Origin: an uncultured Angelakisella sp. | GTDB lineage: Bacteria > Bacillota > Clostridia > Oscillospirales > Ruminococcaceae | Reading direction: 5' to 3' | Assembly (NCBI GenBank): GCA_947564495.1 | Contig: CANOCD010000120.1 | Coordinates: forward strand, 1 to 5,097 | DNA length: 5,097 bases | Part shown: positions 1-5,086 of the stretch, one piece after another | Layout: every line of letters begins with the position of its first letter | Numbering within the stretch: the stretch's first letter is position 1 | Notes under the pieces: model-generated | What the model was told of the DNA's origin: nothing | The model's input: the letters and a program-made list of their open reading frames with translations, nothing else | Database searches by the model: none | Program-made: the position numbers and the translations under genes

Positions 1-231
1 AGGCCCTAGGATGCAAGCCCAATGAGCGCACGCCCAAAGGGTCACGGCCTAACGATCCAGCAGAAATCCCGGAAATCAGAATGAAAACCTAAAGAGATGC
101 CCTGTCAGGGCTCCCCCCATCTTTTGGGAATAAAACTATTTTGCCACTGTCCCAGCAGAATTGCAAGAGGAAATCGCCCCGGAGGATGGAAAAATTCTTC
201 CACCGCCAAAGCAAAAAATCAGCAGGAACAG
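1..231. other. left-edge low-GC region without a confident gene
   Basis: This stretch is about 50% GC by hand count, clearly lower than the genes to its right. The third plus-strand reading frame is open from the window edge to a TAA at 90-92 (29 codons, ending in the residues EIPEIRMKT). It could be the tail of a gene starting outside the window, but it is too short and too featureless to identify, and the other two plus frames have early stops. A short dyad GCCCTG-T-CAGGGC lies at 99-111, flanked by AGATG (95-99) and CATCTTTT (118-125). It could be a weak terminator for a plus-strand gene entering from the left, but its stem is short and its T-run is poor. I see no RNA gene here. Confidence 0.3.
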
Positions 232-264
232 AAAAAGCGGCCATCCCACCAGGGGGACAGCCGC
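232..264 (-). terminator. intrinsic terminator of the flavin reductase-rubredoxin gene
   Basis: Read on the minus strand, an 11-base arm GCGGCTGTCCC (264 to 254) pairs with GGGATGGCCGC (247 to 237) around a six-base loop. The arms match with two G-U wobbles and are followed at once by five Ts (236 to 232). The stop codon of the gene it serves ends only 10 bases upstream, at 275. This is a textbook Rho-independent terminator and indicates that the gene is a monocistronic unit or the end of one. Confidence 0.92.
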
Positions 265-274
265 CGGAAAGGGG

Positions 275-895
275 TCAGATGGTGATCTTCTCGAAGTCGG
301 AGGCGGGGTGCTTGCAGAGGGGGCAGATGAAGTCGGCGGGGAGCTCCTCCCCCTCGTAGATGTAGCCGCAGATGACGCACCGCCAGGCAGTCTTGCCGGC
401 GGGCTTGGGGGCGGCCTGGGGCTTGGGCTTGATGGAGCTGTGGTAGTAGGCGTAGGTGGCCGAGGGGGCGGAGGTGAGGATCTCCATGTCCTCCAGGCCG
501 GCGATGAAAAGGGTGTGGGTGCCCAGGTCCACCGTCTGCTCCACCTTGGCGCTGAGGTAGGCGTTGACCCCGGCGGTGACCACGTAGAGGCCGTTGGCGG
601 ACCGGCGGCAGTCCTTGTACCCGGCGAACTTGTCCACATCCCGGCCGGACTGGAAGCCGAAGTGGCGGAAGGTGTCGAAGTCAGCCTCCTCGCTGAGGAT
701 CGAGAGGTTGAACCGGCCGCTTTCCAGGGTCATGTCGTGGGTGAGGTTCTGCTTATTCACGGTGATGCTGATCCGGTTGGGGGTGTCGGTGACCTGCCCC
801 GCTGTGTTGATGATGCAGCCGCTCTCCCGCCCCCCGGCGGCGGCGGTGAGGACGAAAAGACCGTAGCTGAGTTTGAACAGTGCTTGGGTATCCAT
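275..895 (-). CDS. flavin reductase-rubredoxin fusion (high-molecular-weight rubredoxin type)
   Basis: This 206-residue cytoplasmic redox protein has two domains. Residues 1 to about 150 resemble an FMN-binding flavin reductase domain, with the segment SGCIINTAGQVTDTPNRISI (25-44) and the stretch LTHDMTLESGRFNLSILSE (51-69). A Pro/Lys/Ala-rich linker (about 155-169) leads to a C-terminal rubredoxin domain with four iron-binding cysteines: C173 and C176 in WRCVICGYIY, C191 and C194 in CPLC. The rubredoxin is the short form with only 14 residues between the cysteine pairs, as in rubrerythrin tails. In the Moorella homologue Hrb, NAD(P)H electrons pass through this protein to a flavodiiron protein that reduces O2 or NO. 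A similar role is inferred here, although no flavodiiron gene is in view. The start is set by AAAGGAGG at 903-910, seven bases upstream of the ATG. The gene has its own promoter and terminator. Confidence 0.95.
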   Translation of the reverse strand: MDTQALFKLSYGLFVLTAAAGGRESGCIINTAGQVTDTPNRISITVNKQNLTHDMTLESGRFNLSILSEEADFDTFRHFGFQSGRDVDKFAGYKDCRRSANGLYVVTAGVNAYLSAKVEQTVDLGTHTLFIAGLEDMEILTSAPSATYAYYHSSIKPKPQAAPKPAGKTAWRCVICGYIYEGEELPADFICPLCKHPASDFEKITI

Positions 896-935
896 GGCGG
901 TTCCTCCTTTGGTTGGTTGGTGAGTGTTCTTTTTT

Positions 936-965
936 AAGATAATCCTTTTTAGGGGGCGTTGTCAA
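936..965 (-). promoter_or_regulatory. candidate sigma-A promoter for the rubredoxin fusion gene
   Basis: On the minus strand a perfect -35 box TTGACA (965 to 960) is followed after 18 bases by TATCTT (941 to 936). A 15-base alternative, GATTAT (944 to 939), also exists. The location is 41 bases upstream of the start codon and just before the ribosome binding site. The -35 box is convincing, but the -10 box is only four of six, so its exact position is uncertain. Confidence 0.6.
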
Positions 966-1010
966 GGGGAAGTGGGGAGGTTTTTGGGGACAAGGGAACA
1001 ATGGCCCCCC

Positions 1011-1039
1011 TTGCGCCCGCCCCCCGCCGGTGGTAAAAT
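1011..1039 (+). promoter_or_regulatory. candidate extended -10 promoter for the four-gene operon
   Basis: TTGCGC (1011-1016), a 17-base spacer and TAAAAT (1034-1039) form a plausible sigma-A promoter. A TG one base before the -10 box (1031-1032) gives the extended -10 form TGnTAAAAT, which can compensate for the weak -35. It sits 36 bases before the first ATG of the operon, leaving room for a short A-rich leader and the AAGGAGG site. Confidence 0.6.
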
Positions 1040-1060
1040 AAAACAAACTCCAAAAATTCC

Positions 1061-1067
1061 AAGGAGG
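1061..1067 (+). promoter_or_regulatory. ribosome binding site of the first operon gene
   Basis: AAGGAGG is complementary to the 3' end of 16S rRNA and ends eight bases before the ATG at 1076. It fixes that start and supports this unrecognised gene being truly translated. Confidence 0.85.
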
Positions 1068-1075
1068 ACCCGCCT

Positions 1076-1465
1076 ATGGCCCTTTTCGACTTTCTCGCCA
1101 GCAAAAAGAAACCCGATCCCCCCGGCCCGGACTTCTCCTCGATCGACTCGGAGGAAAAAGCGGAGGCCCTGGCCCGGGAGGGGACCCTGGCCCCCCTCTA
1201 CATGATGCCCCTTCGCTTCGGCGGGGAGGAGTCGGCCCGGAACCGCCTTTTCGTCCCCCCGGCGGTGGCGGCCCTCAAGGACCGTTGCGACGACATGGTG
1301 GAGGACCTTCTCCGCCAGGGGAAGGTCAGCGGCTACCAGTGCCGCCCCGAGTATCAGGGGACCTGCTTTATCCCCACCGCCGTCAACGTGGTGGCAAGCC
1401 AAAAGGGGGAACCGGTCTTTACCCAGCGCATCCGTATCTGGGGCGACGCCCTGAAGGAGGAATGA
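1076..1465 (+). CDS. uncharacterised 129-residue soluble protein, first gene of the rsgA operon
   Basis: I do not recognise this family. The product is 129 residues and has no signal peptide or membrane segment. The first 10 residues (MALFDFLASK) resemble an amphipathic helix. A charged, proline-rich linker (about 11-35) follows, then a compact region (about 36-125) with the stretches LAPLYMMPLRFGGEESARNR (38-57), LFVPPAVAALKDRCDDMVED (58-77) and a C-terminal beta-looking part ending in VFTQRIRIWG. Three cysteines (71, 89 and 97) show no clear metal-site spacing. A good AAGGAGG and a promoter precede it. Its stop TGA (1463-1465) directly abuts the next ATG, so the two products are probably made together. 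The neighbourhood hints at a shared role with the adjacent membrane protein, but no function can be stated. Confidence 0.8.
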   Translation: MALFDFLASKKKPDPPGPDFSSIDSEEKAEALAREGTLAPLYMMPLRFGGEESARNRLFVPPAVAALKDRCDDMVEDLLRQGKVSGYQCRPEYQGTCFIPTAVNVVASQKGEPVFTQRIRIWGDALKEE

Positions 1466-2200
1466 ATGATGAGCGCAACCTATCAAAATTGGATGGACTA
1501 CGAGGAGCGGTGGCTGGACGGCTACCGGAAAAAGGTCATGCGGACCACCACCCATATCACCATCCCGGTGGTGATGGTCTTTCTCACCGTCTTTTTCGGG
1601 ATGGTCCCCTTTTTGGACCGGATGGACCCCGCCGACGCCTTCTACGGCGGGCTGGGGGGCTTTTTCCTGGGGGCGGTGGTCTGCGGCTTCTTCTACCTCT
1701 GCCTGCGGTTCGGCCTGCGGAAGAGCAAGTACCGGCGGCTGATCCAGCAGGCGGTGGACGGCCTGGGCCTGCCCCCCGGGGAGGAGGACCAGCTGGCGGC
1801 GGAGATGCTGGCCGCCGTGGATGACCCCAAACAGCGGTTCTACTTCGAGATCAACTCCATGAACACCAAGGGGACCCCCGCCCGGTTCGTCCTCACCCCC
1901 CACTACGCCTGCCTCATGGGGGCCTACCCATACGCCATTTTTGTCCGGCTGGCGGATATTAGCGAAATTCGCCCCGGGTCGGAGAAAAAGCTGGAGACCC
2001 GCCGGGGGGCCAAGACCCGGTCCGCCCAGATCCTCACCCTCTACTCCATCGGCTTCTACCGCAAGGATCGGGCCGACCGTGACCTGAAGCCGGAGGACCT
2101 CCCCGACGAGGCCATGGGATTCTTCTCCCAGCGGCTTCGGGATCACGCCCTGGAGATGCTCCGGGAGCAGACCGGCCTGGTCCGCAGCACGGCGGAATGA
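1466..2200 (+). CDS. uncharacterised two-helix membrane protein with a cytoplasmic C-terminal domain
   Basis: The product has 244 residues. After a short charged N-terminus it shows two hydrophobic segments, about 31-50 (ITIPVVMVFLTVFFGMVPFL) and 59-82 (FYGGLGGFFLGAVVCGFFYL and following). These are separated by a short acidic loop and followed by a basic RKSKYRR (85-91). The positive-inside rule therefore places both ends in the cytoplasm. Residues about 92-120 look helical. Residues 124-200 look beta-rich (FYFEIN, RFVLTPHYACLM, IFVRLADISEI, ILTLYSIGFY), reminiscent of bacterial PH-like or YcxB-like domains, which is a weak inference. The end (212-235) is helical. Two ATGs stand in tandem at 1466 and 1469; AAGGAGG (1454-1460) lies 5 or 8 bases away, so the second may be the better start. 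Its stop overlaps the rsgA start as ATGA. The function is unknown. Confidence 0.87.
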   Translation: MMSATYQNWMDYEERWLDGYRKKVMRTTTHITIPVVMVFLTVFFGMVPFLDRMDPADAFYGGLGGFFLGAVVCGFFYLCLRFGLRKSKYRRLIQQAVDGLGLPPGEEDQLAAEMLAAVDDPKQRFYFEINSMNTKGTPARFVLTPHYACLMGAYPYAIFVRLADISEIRPGSEKKLETRRGAKTRSAQILTLYSIGFYRKDRADRDLKPEDLPDEAMGFFSQRLRDHALEMLREQTGLVRSTAE

Positions 2201-3129
2201 GGGGGCAGGGGTTGGAACAGCAGAAAAAGGCCCCCCTGGAGGGGCTCATCCTCCGCTCCCAGGGGGGATTTTACCAGGTGCTCACCGAGGCCGGGGAACT
2301 CCAGTGCCGGGGCCGGGGCCGCTTTCGCAAGGAGGACACCCAGCTGGTGGTGGGGGACCGGGTCCAGGTGGAGCCCACCCAGGAGGGCTGCGGCTTCATC
2401 ACCGGGCTGGAGCCCCGGAAGAACTCCCTTATCCGGCCCCCGGTGGCCAATATCGACCGGCTGGCTCTGGTGGTCTCCTCCACCCAGCCCGCCCCCAACC
2501 TCCTGGTCATCGACCAGCTCACCGCCATCGCCGCCCGGCGGGAAATTCCGGTGGTCCTGGTCTTTACCAAGGCGGACCTGGCCGACACCGGCCCCCTGGC
2601 GGAGGTCTACCGCAAGGCGGGTTACCTCGTCTTTCAGGTGGACAGCCTCTCCGGGGCGGGGACGGCGGAGGCAGGGGCCCTGTTCGCCCGGGGGATCACC
2701 GCCTTCTGCGGCAACTCCGGGGCGGGGAAGTCCAGCCTCCTCAACGCCATCTTCCCGGAATTGGGCCTTGCCACCGGGGGGATCAGCCGCAAGCTGGGCC
2801 GGGGGCGGCACACCACCCGCCACGTGGAGCTTTTCCCCACCGGCCAGGGGGGATACATCGCCGACACCCCCGGCTTTTCGGCCATCGACTTTTTGCAGTT
2901 CCAGCGGATGCCCGCCCAGGAACTGGAGCTCTGCTTCCCCGAATTTGAGGGACACCGGGAGCGGTGCCGCTTCACCGGGTGCAGCCACCGGGTGGAGAAG
3001 GGCTGCGCCGTCCTGGCGGCGGTGGAGGCCGGGGAGATACCCAGGAGCCGCCACGAAAGCTACAAGGCCATCTACGAGGAACTGAAAACGGTGAAGGAGT
3101 GGGAGCTGAAAAAGGAGGGGACGCCGTGA
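2197..3129 (+). CDS. rsgA: ribosome small subunit-dependent GTPase A (RsgA/YloQ)
   Basis: RsgA is a circularly permuted GTPase that checks late maturation of the 30S ribosomal subunit. The 310 residues are of normal length. An N-terminal OB-fold (about 14-75) precedes GTPase motifs in permuted order: G4 TKAD (124-127), a G5-like DSLSGAG (149-155), the P-loop GNSGAGKSS (172-180), a G2 threonine in GRGRHTTRHV (201-210) and G3 DTPGF (223-227). The C-terminal zinc knuckle is intact, with C257, C262, H264 and C270. The ATG overlaps the preceding stop (ATGA), and there is no good Shine-Dalgarno site at normal spacing, so translation is probably coupled to the upstream gene. A TTG at 2212 with a G-rich stretch before it is an alternative start that would leave the OB-fold intact. 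In many Firmicutes rsgA sits with prkC, rpe and thiamine pyrophosphokinase genes; here it does not. Confidence 0.98.
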   Translation: MRGQGLEQQKKAPLEGLILRSQGGFYQVLTEAGELQCRGRGRFRKEDTQLVVGDRVQVEPTQEGCGFITGLEPRKNSLIRPPVANIDRLALVVSSTQPAPNLLVIDQLTAIAARREIPVVLVFTKADLADTGPLAEVYRKAGYLVFQVDSLSGAGTAEAGALFARGITAFCGNSGAGKSSLLNAIFPELGLATGGISRKLGRGRHTTRHVELFPTGQGGYIADTPGFSAIDFLQFQRMPAQELELCFPEFEGHRERCRFTGCSHRVEKGCAVLAAVEAGEIPRSRHESYKAIYEELKTVKEWELKKEGTP

Positions 3130-3872
3130 ACCTCTCCCGGATAAAGCGCCTGGACTCCCTTTCGTTAAAGGTCCTGGCCATGGCTTTGATGCTCTGCGAC
3201 CACCTGTGGGCCACCGTGGTCCCGGGGAACGGCTGGCTCACCTCGGCGGGGCGGCTGGCCTTCCCCATCTTCGCTTATCAGATCGTCCAGGGCTTTCTCT
3301 ACACCCGGAGCGTCAAAAAATACCTGGGCCGCCTTTTCCTCTGGGCCCTGATCTCCGAGGTCCCCTTTGACCTGATGTACGGCGGCACGGTCTTTTACCC
3401 CTTCCACCAGAACGTCCTCTTCACCTTCTGCCTGGCCCTGGTCCTTCTGGCGCTGATAGAAAAGGCCCGGGAACGCTCCCGGGCCCTGTTCCTGCTGCTC
3501 CTCCCGGTGGTGTTCGCCGCCGGGTATCTTTTGGGGATGGTCACCATGGTGGACTACTACGGCTACGGCGTCCTTACCGTCCTGGTGTTCTGGCTGGCGG
3601 AAAAGCTCCCCTGCCGCCCGCTCTTCCAGCTGGCGGGGCTGTGGGTCATCAATATATGGATGATGGGGGGCATGATCCTCACCGTGGAGCTGTTCGGCCA
3701 CGCCCTGGAACTCCCCCAGCAGGGGCTGGCCCTCCTGGCCCTCCCCTTCATCTGGCTCTACAACGGCAAACGGGGGAAGGTCTCCCCCGCCATCCAGACC
3801 GCCTGTTACGCCTTTTACCCCGCCCACATGGCGGCGCTGGTCCTGATCCAGGGGAGGGTTCAGGCCGGGTAG
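3126..3872 (+). CDS. TraX family integral membrane protein (probable acyltransferase)
   Basis: The product is 248 residues from a GTG start at 3126, which overlaps the rsgA stop as GTGA and is preceded by AAAGGAGG (3111-3118) at seven bases. About eight or nine hydrophobic segments run through the protein. Conserved-looking TraX features are LCDH (23-26), SAGRLAFPIFAYQIVQGFLY (40-59), SEVPFD (77-82), FHQNVLFTF (93-101), DYYGYG (143-148), YNGKRG (212-217) and FYPAH (230-234). In the F plasmid TraX acetylates the pilin N-terminus. Chromosomal clostridial relatives stand alone and have no settled substrate; an acyl-transfer role at the membrane is inferred from the family. There is no pilin or conjugation gene nearby. 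The tail overlaps the convergent luxS by 13 bp. Confidence 0.95.
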   Translation: MNLSRIKRLDSLSLKVLAMALMLCDHLWATVVPGNGWLTSAGRLAFPIFAYQIVQGFLYTRSVKKYLGRLFLWALISEVPFDLMYGGTVFYPFHQNVLFTFCLALVLLALIEKARERSRALFLLLLPVVFAAGYLLGMVTMVDYYGYGVLTVLVFWLAEKLPCRPLFQLAGLWVINIWMMGGMILTVELFGHALELPQQGLALLALPFIWLYNGKRGKVSPAIQTACYAFYPAHMAALVLIQGRVQAG

Positions 3873-4336
3873 ACCAGCCGCTCCGGGGTGATGTTTTCCA
3901 GGACCTCCAAATACCGCTTGGCCAGGAAGTTGGCCATCCCCAGGTTCATATCCAGGTAGTTGCCGCAGTCCTTGGGGGCGGCCCCGGGGACCTCCCCCCG
4001 GAAATCCCGGATGAAGCGGAACATCTCGATGACCAGGGGCAGGACCTCCCGGGAATCCAGCTCCCCCGCCAGCAGCAGGTAGAAGCCGGTGCGGCATCCC
4101 ATGGGCCCGAAGTAGATGGTGCGGTCCTTCCACTGGGGGTGGTTCCGCAGGAAGGTAGCCCCCAGATGTTCGATGGTGTGGACCTCGGCGGTATTCATCA
4201 CCGGTTCTTCATTGGGCCGGGTCATCCGCAGGTCGAAGGTGGTGACCACCCCGTCCCCCGCCCGATCCCGCCGGGAGAGATAGACCCCCGGCAGCAGCCG
4301 CAGGTGGTCGACGGTGAAGCTGGCGATCTTTTCCAT
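3860..4336 (-). CDS. luxS: S-ribosylhomocysteine lyase LuxS
   Basis: LuxS is a cytoplasmic metalloenzyme that splits S-ribosylhomocysteine into homocysteine and DPD, the precursor of the AI-2 signal. It works in the activated methyl cycle after the Pfs nucleosidase. The product has 158 residues, normal for the family. The metal site is HTIEH (H53 and H57, with E56 as the likely general base) plus C124 in KDCGN. The catalytic cysteine is C81 in PMGCRTG. S6, H11 and R39 match conserved substrate-side positions. The ATG at 4336 is chosen because the family N-terminus begins just here (MEKIASFTVDH); the frame stays open far upstream, but that part is antisense to the next gene. AAAGGAG (4348-4354) is 11 bases away, slightly far. 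No pfs or methionine-cycle gene is adjacent. Its 3' end overlaps the TraX-family gene. Confidence 0.97.
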   Translation of the reverse strand: MEKIASFTVDHLRLLPGVYLSRRDRAGDGVVTTFDLRMTRPNEEPVMNTAEVHTIEHLGATFLRNHPQWKDRTIYFGPMGCRTGFYLLLAGELDSREVLPLVIEMFRFIRDFRGEVPGAAPKDCGNYLDMNLGMANFLAKRYLEVLENITPERLVYPA

Positions 4337-4375
4337 AGCAAAGCACGCTCCTTTACGTTGTGATGGGTCGATACC

Positions 4376-4404
4376 AGAGTAAAGGATTTTCCGGGGAATG
4401 TCAA
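4376..4404 (-). promoter_or_regulatory. candidate luxS promoter
   Basis: On the minus strand a perfect TTGACA (4404 to 4399) is followed at 17 bases by TACTCT (4381 to 4376), or at 15 bases by TTTACT (4383 to 4378). Both -10 candidates are imperfect. The resulting leader would be only about 30 bases, too short for a SAM riboswitch or T-box, so regulation by such a leader is unlikely here. Confidence 0.45.
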
Positions 4405-4432
4405 GACGGCGGGGGAAAATACAGTCAAGAAA

Positions 4433-4439
4433 AAGGAGG
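4433..4439 (+). promoter_or_regulatory. ribosome binding site of the SnoaL-like gene
   Basis: AAGGAGG ends eight bases before the ATG at 4448 and fixes that start. I could not identify a convincing plus-strand promoter in the 111-base gap between this gene and luxS. Confidence 0.85.
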
Positions 4440-4447
4440 AGCAGATC

Positions 4448-4810
4448 ATGCTGAGACCGAAAGAAGTGGTGAGCCGGTGGGTGGACGCCTTCAACAGCCA
4501 CGACGTGGAAGGGATCGCCGCCCTCTACCACGACAACGCCGTGAACCACCAGGTGGCCAACGACCCGGTGGAGGGCCGGGAGGCCATCCAGGCCATGTTC
4601 CAGGCGGAGTTCGCCGCCTCGGAGATGACCGCCATTGTGGAGAACCTCTTTGAGGACGGCCAGTGGGCCATCCTGGAATGGCGGGACCCCCTGGGCCTGC
4701 GGGGGTGCGGGTTTTTCCAGGTGGTCAACGGGAAGATCCTCTTCCAGCGGGGGTATTGGGACAAGCTGTCCTTTCTGAGGCAGCACGGCCTGCCGGTGGA
4801 GGGGGCGTAG
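4448..4810 (+). CDS. SnoaL-like / NTF2-like superfamily protein
   Basis: This 120-residue protein has the layout of a single SnoaL-like (NTF2 cone-fold) domain. A first helix, VVSRWVDAFNSHDVEGIAAL (7-26), is followed by the hallmark YHDNAVNH (27-34). Next come EGREAIQAMF (42-51), a beta strand with ENLFEDGQWAILEWRDP (65-81), CGFFQVVNGKILFQRGYWDK (87-106) and a short tail. The family holds small isomerases, polyketide cyclases, dehydratases and many proteins with no known reaction. The fold is confident; the substrate is not. The gene diverges from luxS across 111 bases and has no close downstream partner in the same direction except the tRNA, which has its own promoter. A GC-rich dyad spans its stop codon (4787-4794 with 4810-4817) but lacks a T-run. 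Confidence 0.92.
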   Translation: MLRPKEVVSRWVDAFNSHDVEGIAALYHDNAVNHQVANDPVEGREAIQAMFQAEFAASEMTAIVENLFEDGQWAILEWRDPLGLRGCGFFQVVNGKILFQRGYWDKLSFLRQHGLPVEGA

Positions 4811-4883
4811 GCGGGCCGGTGTCCGCTGATGTGTCCTTCTTCACGCCCCGGGGAAAATATCCGAAAAAACCGGAAATTAGGGC

Positions 4884-4912
4884 TTGATTTTTCCCTTCCC
4901 CTCGTGTATAAT
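4884..4912 (+). promoter_or_regulatory. strong sigma-A promoter of the tRNA-Val gene
   Basis: TTGATT (4884-4889), a 17-base spacer and a perfect TATAAT (4907-4912) form the best promoter in the window. Transcription would start near 4919, giving a 5' leader of roughly 20 bases before the mature tRNA at 4941. Strong vegetative promoters like this are typical of tRNA genes. Confidence 0.9.
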
Positions 4913-4940
4913 ATAAAAGCTGTCAGTTGCGGCAGCGGAC

Positions 4941-5016
4941 GGGCGGTTAGCTCAGCTGGAAGAGCACCTGCTTGACGTGCAGGGGGTCAGGGGTTCAAGT
5001 CCCTTACCGCCCACCA
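4941..5016 (+). tRNA. tRNA-Val, anticodon GAC
   Basis: The 76 bases fold into a complete cloverleaf. The acceptor stem GGGCGGT (4941-4947) pairs perfectly with ACCGCCC (5006-5012). The D-stem is GCTC/GAGC (4950-4953 and 4962-4965) and the anticodon stem is CCTGC/GCAGG (4967-4971 and 4979-4983). The loop TTGACGT places GAC at 4974-4976, which reads GUC and GUU valine codons. The T-stem AGGGG/CCCTT contains one G-U pair around the loop TTCAAGT. Discriminator A5013 is followed by a genome-encoded CCA (5014-5016). Confidence 0.99.
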
Positions 5017-5030
5017 CGGCGTAGCCGCCG
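5017..5030 (+). repeat. small hairpin directly after the tRNA
   Basis: CGGCG (5017-5021) pairs with CGCCG (5026-5030) around the loop TAGC, immediately after the encoded CCA. There is no T-run, so it is not a canonical terminator on its own. It may be part of the 3' trailer that is removed during tRNA processing. Confidence 0.5.
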
Positions 5031-5086
5031 AGGCACGCCCTACACGGCCTTCGGCCTTACCGGTCGAAGGCCGTTACCTTGTGCCT
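5031..5086 (+). repeat. nested inverted repeat downstream of tRNA-Val
   Basis: The outer arms AGGCAC (5031-5036) and GTGCCT (5081-5086) enclose a long inner stem. ACGGCCTTCG (5044-5053) pairs perfectly with CGAAGGCCGT (5065-5074). In RNA the stem extends by G-U, C-G and C-G to 13 pairs, closing on the five-base loop TTACC (5057-5061). The extension works on the plus strand, where the odd pair is G-U, but not on the minus strand, where it would be A-C, so a plus-strand RNA is favoured. There is no T-run after it. It could be an atypical terminator, part of a structured RNA or a dispersed palindromic repeat; the window ends too soon to decide. Confidence 0.65.

Noticed and set aside
99..125. 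Dyad GCCCTG-T-CAGGGC with following CATCTTTT as a terminator
   Set aside because: Only a four- or five-pair stem is sterically possible and the T-run is short and interrupted, so it is not called as a terminator.
910..921. Tandem GGTT repeat as a regulatory or phase-variable tract
   Set aside because: Only about three units, within an untranslated leader; too short to suggest slippage.
962..2146. 394-codon minus-strand open frame over the two unknown operon genes
   Set aside because: Composition is that of antisense shadow (Gly/Val/His/Gln rich). The plus-strand frames have AAGGAGG sites, a promoter and plausible membrane helices, which the minus frame lacks.
3165..4133. Long open frame on the minus strand opposite the TraX-like gene and luxS
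   Set aside because: It is rich in Gly, Pro, Gln and His, the usual product of reading high-GC codons antisense, has no family resemblance and is covered by two genes with clear motifs.
4337..4786. N-terminal extension of luxS running to 4786
   Set aside because: The frame is open, but the extra 150 residues are antisense to the SnoaL-like gene, and the LuxS family N-terminus matches the ATG at 4336.
4787..4817. GC-rich dyad across the stop codon of the SnoaL-like gene as a terminator
   Set aside because: The 8-bp stem has a 15-base loop and no T-run after it, so an intrinsic terminator is not supported.
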